Made by a program: the position numbers and the translations under genes | Origin: CAZPMT01 sp964587655 | Lineage (GTDB): Bacteria; Hydrogenedentota; Hydrogenedentia; Hydrogenedentales; SLHB01 | Assembly: GCA_964587655.1 (NCBI GenBank) | Contig: CAZPMT010000062.1 | Span: forward strand, 1 to 29,747 | Reading direction: 5' to 3' | DNA: 29,747 nt | The notes under the pieces: generated by a model | What the model saw: the letters and a program-made list of their open reading frames with translations, nothing else | What the model was told of the DNA's origin: nothing | Database searches by the model: none | Shown: piece after piece, positions 17,699-25,700 of the stretch | How the letters are laid out: each line of letters opens with the position of its first letter | Position numbering within the stretch: the first letter of the stretch is position 1

Positions 17699-17733
17699 TG
17701 ACGAATGCGGATTCTATGTGCCGGGACTTGAGC
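17699..17733 (+). repeat. leader repeat segment A, copy 2
   Basis: The second copy of the 35-bp segment, just after the SGNH stop codon. The sequence diverges completely right after its final GAGC. In copy 1 that GAGC is the start of segment B, whose second copy begins with the same GAGC at 19554. This is the left edge of the proposed insertion. Confidence 0.75.
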
Positions 17734-18092
17734 ACTCGACCCGAGGCTCAAGACTGGAGACCCGAAACCCGAAACGCCAGACCTGAAACCAGGACCTTTG
17801 ACCCGCCATGCGCCGTCCACCAGCCATCGACTACAATCCACAACCCCGCGTCCGCCAACCGCTTATCTACAGCCTTCGGCCCACGGCCTCCAAGCCTAAT
17901 AGCGGAACGCCGTGGGCTAATATATAGGGGGTATTGAGATCGCGCCCAGATCTCGATGTCCGAGGAATCCATTGACAGGGGCCGCGCCTATGCGGGCAGT
18001 AATATACTTGACCCATCAAGGCTGAGACAAGAATGCGTAGGCGGTTGCACTGTACAACAACTTGAGACAAGGCCCAGCGGCTACAGGATACC
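17734..18092. other. non-coding stretch with REP-like palindromes
   Basis: No gene is visible in these 359 bp. The first part is made of imperfect short repeats around GACCCGAAACC. A perfect 9-bp inverted repeat (GCCCACGGC, 17879-17887; GCCGTGGGC, 17909-17917) with a 21-nt loop could form a REP-type hairpin or a terminator-like structure. A second small hairpin (GAGATC, 17936-17941; GATCTC, 17949-17954) follows it. The stretch ends at the promoter of the toxin-antitoxin-like operon. Confidence 0.5.
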
Positions 18093-18121
18093 TTGACAAC
18101 GGTCGAAAGATAAGCTATGAT
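18093..18121 (+). promoter_or_regulatory. near-consensus sigma-70 promoter of TA-like operon
   Basis: TTGACA (18093-18098), exactly 17 bp of spacer, and TATGAT (18116-18121). This is the cleanest promoter in the window. The transcription start would fall in or next to the palindrome immediately downstream. Confidence 0.8.
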
Positions 18122-18122
18122 T

Positions 18123-18142
18123 TGTTTAGGCACATCTAAACA
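18123..18142. promoter_or_regulatory. palindromic operator, 7-6-7
   Basis: Perfect inverted repeat TGTTTAG, six bases, CTAAACA. It begins two bases after the -10 box, where bound protein would block RNA polymerase. The XRE-type protein encoded second in the operon is the natural candidate to bind it, giving toxin-antitoxin-style autorepression. Binding is inferred, not shown. Confidence 0.75.
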
Positions 18143-18163
18143 TCATGTGGGTCACAATTGGAA

Positions 18164-18625
18164 ATGGATTCGGATATCTGCGAGATCAAGTTCGATTCCC
18201 AGAGCCCAAGTCAAGATCGCGGCGTGCATTTCCTTGATTGTAGATCGATAAAGCGCGCGAACGGACTTCGTGAGTTTATGAAGTTGCCAGAAAAAGCGCA
18301 ATTCTACTTCAGGACGAGTTTCGACTATTGGAATGATCACCTAATCAACCAAAGGCGTTTTCACGGATTCGATAGCAGTTATATGAAGGGTGTGTACAAG
18401 CAGTGTTTCGTATTCAAACATGTCGAACAGAAATGCCGATTGTACGGATTCTTGTCGCGGCCTGAATCTTTCGGCGATATTGAGTTATGTGTCTTGGTCT
18501 TGTTCTGCCAAAAGAAGGAAGATGCAACGGATGAAACCATGTTGAAAAGGATCAATGAGATACGTGTGCGAAAGGATGTAATTGAAGCGGTAAGAATGTT
18601 TCGTGCCGAACAGAGAGGATTGTGA
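18164..18625 (+). CDS. RelE/HigB-superfamily-like putative toxin
   Basis: A 153-aa protein from the AT-richer island. The C-terminal two thirds fit the RelE/HigB/Gp49 pattern loosely: KHVEQKCRLYGFLSRP, a hydrophobic strand ELCVLVLFCQKK with the family-typical 'KK' turn, then a helix and a final helix with basic residues. Members of this superfamily cleave mRNA on the ribosome. It is longer than most (about 100 aa) because of about 40 extra N-terminal residues, and the catalytic residues cannot be placed with certainty. Its position directly after the promoter/operator and directly before an XRE regulator, with the GTG/ATG of that regulator at its stop, matches toxin-first HigBA-type operons. 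The ribosome site before 18164 is weak. Confidence 0.55.
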   Translation: MDSDICEIKFDSQSPSQDRGVHFLDCRSIKRANGLREFMKLPEKAQFYFRTSFDYWNDHLINQRRFHGFDSSYMKGVYKQCFVFKHVEQKCRLYGFLSRPESFGDIELCVLVLFCQKKEDATDETMLKRINEIRVRKDVIEAVRMFRAEQRGL

Positions 18626-18627
18626 AT

Positions 18628-19203
18628 ATGAGACATAAGCATTGGACGGAAGAAAGCACTGCCGCTTTTGCATATAGAATAGCTTCTGACTTTGTGGAGC
18701 AACTTGAACGGAAAAGGGAAAGCCTGAGTTGGTCCAAGAGGCGTTTGGCGCGCGAACTTGGAGTATCGCCCGGCAGAATATCACAGGTGATAAATGATCC
18801 TGGAAATCTGACTCTTGAGCTTATGGTGAAAGTCGCACGCGCGCTGCAAGTGAAAGTCTCCATACTGGCCTATGAAGATGGAGATAAAGAGAACTTTCGC
18901 GGTCCCATTAACGCGGATGTATTTCGTAGTTGCTGGGAGATTGCCGGAAAGCCAAATGGAAAGCGAGAGTTGGACCAAGTCCATATGGCGACCACCATCG
19001 ATAAGATGTTTGAACAGTACGCGAGAATTGGCGATAAGCTGTTGCCAATGAACATTGCATCTGCTGCAACGCAACGAGAGTCCATAACAGGAGAATCAAT
19101 CCATGGCGGAGCCGACACAGATTATCTTCACATATCGGGAACTGGCCGAAGTGCTAGCACGGCATGCGAAAGTAACGAGTGGACACTGGGGAATTTTCAT
19201 TAA
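18628..19203 (+). CDS. XRE-family helix-turn-helix regulator (putative antitoxin)
   Basis: A 191-aa protein. Residues about 33-80 form an HTH_3 domain: SWSKRRLARELGVSPGRISQVIN, then the LTLELMVKVARALQVKV helices. The N-terminal helix and the roughly 100-residue C-terminal part have no recognised fold. The ATG at 18628 is preferred over the GTG at 18622 because AGAGAGG (18612-18618) is 9 nt upstream. The start lies 2 nt after the toxin stop, so the genes are coupled. The likely role is antitoxin and repressor at the 18123-18142 palindrome. The last 33 residues are read across the start of the next gene (101-bp overlap) and look unlike the rest, which suggests loss of an earlier stop codon. Confidence 0.8.
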   Translation: MRHKHWTEESTAAFAYRIASDFVEQLERKRESLSWSKRRLARELGVSPGRISQVINDPGNLTLELMVKVARALQVKVSILAYEDGDKENFRGPINADVFRSCWEIAGKPNGKRELDQVHMATTIDKMFEQYARIGDKLLPMNIASAATQRESITGESIHGGADTDYLHISGTGRSASTACESNEWTLGNFH

Positions 19204-19441
19204 GTTCGCGTTGAGTGCTACCAATATCGGGCCAGATAAGAATAATCTGCAGCCAGCAGCAATTGTGCCGGTTGTCGAGATTGGGATTAGACAATTCGAT
19301 GAGCCGTGTAATCTGACTGCGGATGCGGCTCAAATCAAGCCCATTAAGGCGGCCAAGGTCACTCCAAGAAGGGCAAAACGGGTTAAGGTTAGCCCGGGGG
19401 ACAATGAGCCGACCTTGCGGGGCGCGCGAGGTCCCGCTTAA
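19103..19441 (+). CDS. third gene of the TA-like operon, family unknown to me
   Basis: A 112-aa protein with a good AGGAGA ribosome site before its ATG. It overlaps the regulator gene by 101 bp in another frame. The first 75 residues look like a compact alpha/beta domain: an N-terminal TYRELAEVLARHAKV helix, a GHWGIFIKFALSATNIGP strand pair, then PAAIVPVVEIGIRQFDEP. I do not assign a known domain. The C-terminus is basic and low in complexity (TPRRAKRVKVSPG). It could be a third component of a tripartite toxin-antitoxin or defence unit, or an accessory gene carried with it. The good ribosome site and protein-like composition argue that it is real. Confidence 0.6.
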   Translation: MAEPTQIIFTYRELAEVLARHAKVTSGHWGIFIKFALSATNIGPDKNNLQPAAIVPVVEIGIRQFDEPCNLTADAAQIKPIKAAKVTPRRAKRVKVSPGDNEPTLRGARGPA

Positions 19442-19553
19442 GTCTTTGGAATCCTCTGGTGCGTGGTCCAAGTCCCCGGCACTCCGTTGTCTGACTCACC
19501 TCAAGTATAGCGCGACAGATTCTCTCTGCCTCGGGCTTGCGGCTAGAATCGGG

Positions 19554-19600
19554 GAGCGACGAAATGCCGCTTGACCATTTGCGGCCGGAGGCGCACAATT
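19554..19600 (+). promoter_or_regulatory. promoter-like segment B, copy 2 (upstream of amrS)
   Basis: TTGACC (19571-19576), a 17-bp spacer and CACAAT (19594-19599), with an ATG at 19622. It matches segment B at 16279-16324, with the first 22 bp identical and a 1-bp spacer difference. It probably drives the radical-SAM/MEMO/AMMECR1 cluster. Its upstream half (segment A) is missing here and lies 1.8 kb away at 17699-17733. Confidence 0.55.
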
Positions 19601-19621
19601 GAGGCGGAGAAAGGCATCGAC

Positions 19622-20599
19622 ATGGATGCGCCGGTCCAATGCCAATTGTGTCCGAAGGTCTGCGTGATCCAATCCGGGCAGAGCGGTGAGTGCCGTATCC
19701 GCGTGAACATCGACGGGCGGTTAACGGCGGTCACGTATGGGCACCCGTGTTCCGTCCACGTGGACCCGATGGAAAAGAAGCCCATGTTCCATTTCCTGCC
19801 GGGGACGGACATCCTCTCCGTGGCGACTGTTGGCTGCAATCTCCACTGCAAGAATTGCCAGAACTGGGAGATCTCTCAGGAGAACCCGGAAAACGTCCCC
19901 GCCGATGAAGTCCCGCCGGAGATGCTCCCGAGTCTGGCGAAGCGGTACAACTGCAAGTCCGTCGCGTACACGTACACCGACCCGGTCGTGTACTACGAGT
20001 ACGCTCTCGACGGTTGCATCAAGGCGCGCGAGGCCGGTATCAGGAACGTTCTCGTGACGGCGGCGTACATCAGCAAAGACCCGTGGAAGAAGCTGCTCGA
20101 ATTCGTGGACGGCGCGAAGATCGATCTCAAATCCATGTCGGAGAGCTTCTACCGCGATATCTGCGACGCCACGCTTGGGCCGGTCCTCGATGCGACGGTC
20201 GCCGCGAAGTCCATGGGCGTCTGGATCGAGCCGACGAACCTCGTCATCCCGACGTTGAACGACACGGACGAGGATTTCCGCAAGATGGCGAAGTGGATCG
20301 TCGAGAACCTCGGCCGCGAGACGCCCCTGCATCTCTCGCGCTTCTTTCCGAACTATCAAATGAAGAACCTGCCGCCGACGCCCGCCGAGACGTTGGACCG
20401 CGCGCGTGAGATCGGTCGTGCGGAAGGCCTATACCACGTGTACATCGGCAACATCTCGCTGCCCGGCGCGGAGAACACCTATTGCCCGTCCTGCAAGAAG
20501 CTCTTGGTCGAGCGCAGGGGCTACGAGGTGCTGCAAAACAACATCGCCACCAAGAAATGTCCGGCGTGCAACACGGAGATCCCCGGCGTATGGCAATGA
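19622..20599 (+). CDS. amrS: AmmeMemoRadiSam system radical SAM enzyme
   Basis: A 325-aa radical-SAM protein of the AmrS type, related to pyruvate-formate-lyase activating enzymes. The 4Fe-4S cluster motif is Cys72-x3-Cys76-x2-Cys79 (CNLHCKNC). AmrS-type landmarks are the N-terminal CQLCPKVC, PMEKKPMFHF, the YTYTDPVVYYEYA segment and the LHLSRFFPNYQM strand. Two CPxC knuckles near the end (CPSCKK and CPACNTE) look like a zinc or iron ribbon. The reaction of this family is not established; it co-occurs with MEMO and AMMECR1 proteins in many prokaryotes, as it does here. The start at 19622 is preceded by GGCGGAGAAAGG and a promoter. The stop overlaps the next gene by 10 bp. Confidence 0.95.
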   Translation: MDAPVQCQLCPKVCVIQSGQSGECRIRVNIDGRLTAVTYGHPCSVHVDPMEKKPMFHFLPGTDILSVATVGCNLHCKNCQNWEISQENPENVPADEVPPEMLPSLAKRYNCKSVAYTYTDPVVYYEYALDGCIKAREAGIRNVLVTAAYISKDPWKKLLEFVDGAKIDLKSMSESFYRDICDATLGPVLDATVAAKSMGVWIEPTNLVIPTLNDTDEDFRKMAKWIVENLGRETPLHLSRFFPNYQMKNLPPTPAETLDRAREIGRAEGLYHVYIGNISLPGAENTYCPSCKKLLVERRGYEVLQNNIATKKCPACNTEIPGVWQ

Positions 20600-20778
20600 A
20601 ACGGCGCGAATTCCTGAAGGCGGCGTTAACCGTCGCGATTGGTGCGCCATGCCTCTGGGTGATGGAGCGTGTAGCTCCTGCGCGTTACACTGAGGCCTTG
20701 CGCGCCCGGTTCTATCCAGGTGCGATCAAGAAGACGCCCCCTGATCACATTTCGCGAACCGCGAGATGGGCAGGATGA
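20590..20778 (+). CDS. small twin-arginine-signal protein coupled to amrS
   Basis: A 62-aa protein. KRREFLKAALTVAIGAPCLWVM reads as a twin-arginine (Tat) signal or signal anchor, which would send a folded or cofactor-bound partner, or the peptide itself, across the membrane. The mature part is only about 35 residues and ends in SRTARWAG. The start at 20590 has GGAGA about 10 nt upstream and lies inside the 3' end of amrS; a second ATG at 20596 overlaps the amrS stop as ATGA. Such a tiny Tat substrate inside an AmmeMemoRadiSam operon is odd. It may be a conserved accessory peptide or substrate, but I cannot name a family. Confidence 0.7.
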   Translation: MAMKRREFLKAALTVAIGAPCLWVMERVAPARYTEALRARFYPGAIKKTPPDHISRTARWAG

Positions 20779-20784
20779 CACGTA

Positions 20785-20853
20785 GTTCGTAGTACACCCG
20801 TTAGGGTGAGAACTGGCGGGCGAAACCTCCAGGCTGAAGCCTGTACTACAAAC
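20785..20853. repeat. cloverleaf-like palindromic element
   Basis: The outer arms at 20785-20796 and 20842-20853 pair with 11 of 12 bases (GTTCGTAGTACA against TGTACTACAAAC). Inside are two perfect mini-hairpins, CACCC-GTTA-GGGTG and AGGCT-GA-AGCCT. The folded shape would be a three- or four-way junction. It ends just before the ribosome site of the next gene. It looks like a dispersed REP-type intergenic element, and it could also act on mRNA stability inside the operon. Confidence 0.7.
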
Positions 20854-20872
20854 AGGTCAGGAGATCACGAAA

Positions 20873-22504
20873 ATGGAACGACGATTCTCTGAAGACAAGT
20901 GGGCGTGGCAGCGTTTCGTGGGGGCTGCTTTTCTCGTGGTCATCAGCTTTTTTGTCATTCTTGTTGTCCTACTTGGAGCGTTCACCACCGATAACCTGCT
21001 GAGACACCTGGAAGGTCAAGCCGATCCACATCCAGATGCTGCTGTGCATGCGGAGGCTGAAGCGAACGTTTTCCAGTCGCCGCTGGCGGGGCGTTGGTAT
21101 GACGCCGACAAGGACAAGCTCACGGCGGAGATCGATGGCTATCTGGCCAAGGTGGATGCGCCGCCGGTCGATAATGTGCACGCGCTGATCGTTCCGCACG
21201 CGGGATACCAGTATTCCGGCCAGGTCGCCGCTTACACGTACAAGCAGGTGGCGGGCAAAAAGTTCACGCGCGTGATCGTGATGGGCCCGTCGCACCGTCT
21301 TCCCATGGAAAATGTCGCGAGCGTGACCGACATGACCGACTATGTCACACCCCTTGGCAATACGCCCGTCGATACGGACTTCGTCGAGGCACTCAAGAAG
21401 CATCCGGAGTTCAAGACGATTCGCGGCGCGGATGAGTCGGAGCATAGTGTGCAGATCCAGCTTCCGCTGCTTCAGCGCGTCTTGGGCGAGTTCAAGTTCG
21501 TGCCCATCGTCGCGGGACAACTCGATATCGAGACCACGCGCCGGATGGCGCAGATCCTCGCCGGTCTTATGGACCCGGACACGCTCTTCGTCGCGAGCAG
21601 CGACTTCACGCACTATGGCGCGAATTACGGTTACGTGCCGTTCAAGGACGACGTGCTTGCGAACCTCGAGAAGCTGGACATGGGCTCGTGGGGTTTCATT
21701 GAGAAGAAGGACCTCGACGGTTTCGCGAAGTACATCCACCAAACCGGGACGACCATCTGCGGCAAGTATCCTATCGGCGTGCTGCTCGCCATGCTGCCTG
21801 CGGAGATGGCGCCGCATCGCACCAAGTACGACACGTCAGGCCGCATCACGGGTGACACGACGAATTCGGTCAGCTACTTCGCCATCGCGTTTTCAGGCGC
21901 GTGGAAACAAGGGCAACCCGTCGAGCCGAAGGCGGCGCAAACGGCCATTCTGACGGATGAGGACAAGGCGCAGTTGTTGAAGCTCGCTCGCTCGACGCTC
22001 GAAGGATACGTGACGACCGGACGCGCGCCCACGCCCGAGGAACTCGGCATCACAATCACGCCAGGGATGAGGGAGACAATGGGCGCGTTTGTGACGCTTA
22101 CGGAACGCGGCGAACTCCGCGGCTGCATCGGCGAGATCTTCCCGCAGCGCGCGCTGTATAAGGCCGTGAGCGACCACGCGGTCGATTCCGGCGTTAACGA
22201 CCGGCGCTTCCCGCAGGTGACGGCGCAGGAGCTTCCGTCGCTCCACTACGAGATCTCCGCGCTGACGCAACCATACCCCGTCAATTCATACAACGACATC
22301 GTACTCGGCAAGCACGGCATCGTCCTCGATAAGAACGGCCGGTCCGCGGTCTTCCTGCCGCAGGTCCCAGGCGAGCAGGGCTGGGACCTTACAACCACGC
22401 TGAGTCACCTGAGCACAAAGGCCGGTCTTTCTCCCGACGCATGGAAAGAAGGCGCGAAGTTTACCGTCTTCGAGGCCATAGTGTTCGGAGAGAAAGAGAA
22501 GTAG
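20873..22504 (+). CDS. amrB: AmmeMemoRadiSam protein B-A fusion (MEMO + AMMECR1), membrane anchored
   Basis: A 543-aa fusion. An N-terminal membrane helix (residues about 20-42) is followed by a MEMO domain (about 60-345) and an AMMECR1 domain (about 360-540). MEMO metal-site-like residues are His109 in VPHAGYQYSG, His141 in GPSHRL, His247 in SSDFTHYG and Cys296 in TTICGKYP, matching the His/His/His/Cys set of MEMO1. AMMECR1 is identified by LRGCIG (415-420) and the surrounding beta strands. The helix would place both domains outside the cytoplasm if the N-terminus stays inside, which is unusual for this system. AGGAG lies 9 nt before the ATG. Standalone MEMO (about 270 aa) and AMMECR1 (about 190 aa) sum to the observed length. 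The biochemical role is unresolved; metal binding or redox chemistry is suspected for the family. Confidence 0.93.
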   Translation: MERRFSEDKWAWQRFVGAAFLVVISFFVILVVLLGAFTTDNLLRHLEGQADPHPDAAVHAEAEANVFQSPLAGRWYDADKDKLTAEIDGYLAKVDAPPVDNVHALIVPHAGYQYSGQVAAYTYKQVAGKKFTRVIVMGPSHRLPMENVASVTDMTDYVTPLGNTPVDTDFVEALKKHPEFKTIRGADESEHSVQIQLPLLQRVLGEFKFVPIVAGQLDIETTRRMAQILAGLMDPDTLFVASSDFTHYGANYGYVPFKDDVLANLEKLDMGSWGFIEKKDLDGFAKYIHQTGTTICGKYPIGVLLAMLPAEMAPHRTKYDTSGRITGDTTNSVSYFAIAFSGAWKQGQPVEPKAAQTAILTDEDKAQLLKLARSTLEGYVTTGRAPTPEELGITITPGMRETMGAFVTLTERGELRGCIGEIFPQRALYKAVSDHAVDSGVNDRRFPQVTAQELPSLHYEISALTQPYPVNSYNDIVLGKHGIVLDKNGRSAVFLPQVPGEQGWDLTTTLSHLSTKAGLSPDAWKEGAKFTVFEAIVFGEKEK

Positions 22505-22510
22505 AGAAAT

Positions 22511-22706
22511 CGTGCTCGTGCTCGTGCTCGTGCTCGTAATCGTAATCGTAATCGATTCTCCTGCGCTTTCCCGTATTCTTTTCCTTCGGAACAAGCGCGC
22601 CTTCAGTCAAGAAAACGACACTGCTTCGGCCTTGCCTTACAGGGCGGCAACAAGTAGACAACGATCTCGATTACGATTACGATTACGAGCACGAGCACGA
22701 GCACGA
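22511..22706. repeat. large hexanucleotide inverted-repeat element
   Basis: The left arm is four CGTGCT units then three CGTAAT units (22511-22552, plus CGA). The right arm is the reverse complement with three plus three units. A perfect 40-bp stem is possible between 22516-22555 and 22667-22706, enclosing a 111-nt loop. The loop has no convincing gene. The element fills the gap between the MEMO-AMMECR1 stop and the next ATG, so it would be transcribed in the operon and form a very stable RNA hairpin. Confidence 0.9.
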
Positions 22707-22735
22707 CGCACGGACGCCGCGGGATACGAACGCAC

Positions 22736-25700
22736 ATGCCATCCGCAAAGAGAAGGTCGCGCCTGGTTGTGGCCGGAATGCTGGGGTTCTACGCCCTGGT
22801 TGCTCAGACGCTGCTCTTTCGGGATTTCCTGACGGTCTTCGAAGGCAACGAGCTCGGCATCAGCGCCTTCTTCACATCGTGGCTGCTGTGGGTGGCGGTG
22901 GGCGCCTTGCTGGGCCGCGCGGAAGTGCGCGCGATGGCGTCCGTCACGCGCCGGTTCCCGCTTCTTGCCCTGCTGTACATCCCCGCGTTCCTTCTCCAGC
23001 GCTATCTCGTGCTTCACGCGCGGGGACTTGTCGGCGTCGAAGCCTACGAAATGTTTCCGTTCATGCCGATGTTCGGCATGGCGTTCGTCGCCAACGCGCC
23101 CGTTAGTCTCCTCACGGGACTTCTCTTCACTCTGGCGTGCCGCTGGACATCGGAGATAACCGATCTGCCCGTATCGCGCGTCTATATCGCCGAGACGCTC
23201 GGAAGCTGTCTGGGGGGGGTATTCGTCACGCTCGAACTGAGCACTCGCGTGCCGCACGAGGGTGTTTTCGCGGTGGCTTCATGTTATCTGCTGCTGCTCA
23301 ACGCGGGCTCCGTGGTCGACGAATCCCGGAAGATTCCACGCGTCATCCGAAACATCTCTCTGGCCGTGCTCGCAATGCTGGCTATTGCGAGTCTGTTTCT
23401 GTCCGGTTCCACCGTGATGATGCGGTGGACGCAGGAGGCGGACCGCGCCGCGTGGAGCCGGTTGCTGCCGCAGGATTCATACAGGGGAACCTTCGCCACC
23501 GCGCGCGGGCGCTACCTCTACGGGGAACGCGCGGGGCAGTTCATTGTCATGTCCGGCGCGAGCGTGTGCGACACGCTGCCGCCGGATGAGCACGCCGCGG
23601 AGGTCGTCGCGCTGCACCTTGCCCAGAAGCCGGATGCGCGACGCGTGCTCGTATTCGGCGGCAACACGCTTGGCCTTTGCGTCGAGTTCAAGAAGTTGCC
23701 GAAAGTTGCCCAAGTGACGTGGATGCATCCCGACCACGAGTATCCCACCGGCCTTTGGCATCTCATGAACGATCAGACGGGATACCTGCAATCCCTGATG
23801 TTTCGGGATACCCCCAAGCAAGATATCCGCACATGGGCGCGGGAGACCGGCGAGCGATATGACCTTATCGTTCTCAATCTCCCCGATGTGACGACGCTGG
23901 CGCTCAACCGCTACTGCACGGAAGAGTTCTTTGCGCTCCTGAAACGCGTCCTCGCAGAGAACGGCGTGGTTTCGGCACGGATCTCCGGGGGCGCAAACTA
24001 TCTCGGCGGCGAGTTGGCGTATCTGGGAAGCTCCATGCTTCACACGCTCGAGTCCGCGTTCAAACACGTCGTCATCAAGCCCGGCGACGAGACGTGGTTC
24101 CTGGCCTCGGACGGCGACGGACTCGCACAGGCGCCCGCGGTCCTTCGCGATCGCTTCGCTGCCATTCAAGGAGCGTCCGGCATATATCCGCCCGAGGGGA
24201 TCCTCGGTTTGTATCCGCCTGACCGCGCGGATTTTCAACTCAAGGCATATCGAAACATCATTGCCGAAACCGATCCGGCCCTTCTTCGCAATACTGACCG
24301 CGAACCCAAGGCCCTTTCCTACGGCCTGTTCCTGGCGATCAAGCAAGCCGAGTGGCGTCTGCTGGCGGCGGCCCTGCCCAGCCTGTTTCGAGCCGGCGCG
24401 TGGGTCTTCCTGGTTCCGGTGATCCTCTACGGCCTTCTGCGATGTGTCTATCTGCTCAAGATGCCTCGGCGCCTCGCGTCCGACGGCGTGTTCGACACCC
24501 AGTTCCTGGTTTTCTCGACGGGCCTTGCCAGCATGGCCCTCAGCATCGTCCTGATGTTTCTCTACCAGGCCCGATTCGGCTCGCTGGTCATGGACATCGG
24601 TCTCGTGGTGGCGATCTTTATGCTGGGATCCTCCGTTGGCGGCTTTGCATCAAACCGTTTCTATGCCAGGGAAGCATCCCCCGATGCGCCTGTGCCAAGC
24701 GGGTCAAGCCGGGCGAGAGTTGCTCTTGGCGCGATCCTCACGTGTCACGCCGGTCTCCTAATCCTTGTGGCGTTCCTTCCGGATATCGCGTCGCGCGCGC
24801 TTTGGTTTCTTCTAATCGGACTCGCTGGCTTTTTCACCGGCGTGTATTTCCCCATCGCGGCATTTCAGATGAAGGCCGCTTCGCGTTCCGTCGCCCAGAC
24901 CGGGTCGAGCCTCGAGACATTGGACCATCTTGGCGGCGCGCTCGGCGCGCTGGTGACCGGTCTGCTGATGCTGCCCATCCTCGGCGGGGCGACGACGCTC
25001 TGGATACTGGCGGCGCTTATCGCCGTCAACCTGGCGCCGACGCATATGCCCGCGCGGCGCGTCGAAGCGCCGGGACTTCTTGACAGGATCGCGCGCCCCC
25101 TCGGATACACCGCGTTCGGCATCGCCGCATATCTTCTCATTGTCTCGCAGGTCGTCGCACTGCAACGCGCCGCCGATGAGGGGAAAATCTTGCTGGAAGC
25201 GGCGCGAGACATGGCCGCGGGCGCGGACGTCCGCGAGGAACAGGCCGGCCTTCCCGACGGCGCCCTGTACTCCTATTTGACCGTGGCCGACACGCCCGAC
25301 CGCCCCGGCGGCTACGTTTTCAGCACCGCACGGTGGGCGTCCCGCATTCCCGGCTACGGCGGCCCCATTTCCCTCGCCGTCTACGCGGATCGCGAAGGCG
25401 TTCTTCGCGACTACCGCGTCCTGCGCTCGAATGAGACGCCCGCATACATGGCGTTGGTCGACGCGCGGCGGCAGCGCCTCATCGGGCGGCGCGTCTTCGA
25501 TCCGGACCCGTTCAGCGGCGTCGAACTCGTTACGGGCGCGACGATCTCCTGGAACGCGATCACCGAAATCTTCGAGACGGCCGGCCGCGGTTTCGCCGCC
25601 GAGGTCCTCGGAAAAGGATCGCTCGAACCCGAGGCCGCGCCGGTGCGGTTCGACTGGACCGATCCGCGACTGCGCGACTTCGCGTGCCTCGCCGGCCTTG

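Noticed and set aside
19103..19203. Treating the third small gene as a shadow of the XRE gene because of the 101-bp overlap
   Set aside because: It has a proper AGGAGA ribosome site and extends 240 bp beyond with protein-like sequence, so it is kept as a gene.
22512..22832. A frame starting in the hexanucleotide array (VLVLVLVIVIVI)
   Set aside because: The hydrophobic repeat is a by-product of the DNA repeat and the downstream part is without structure.
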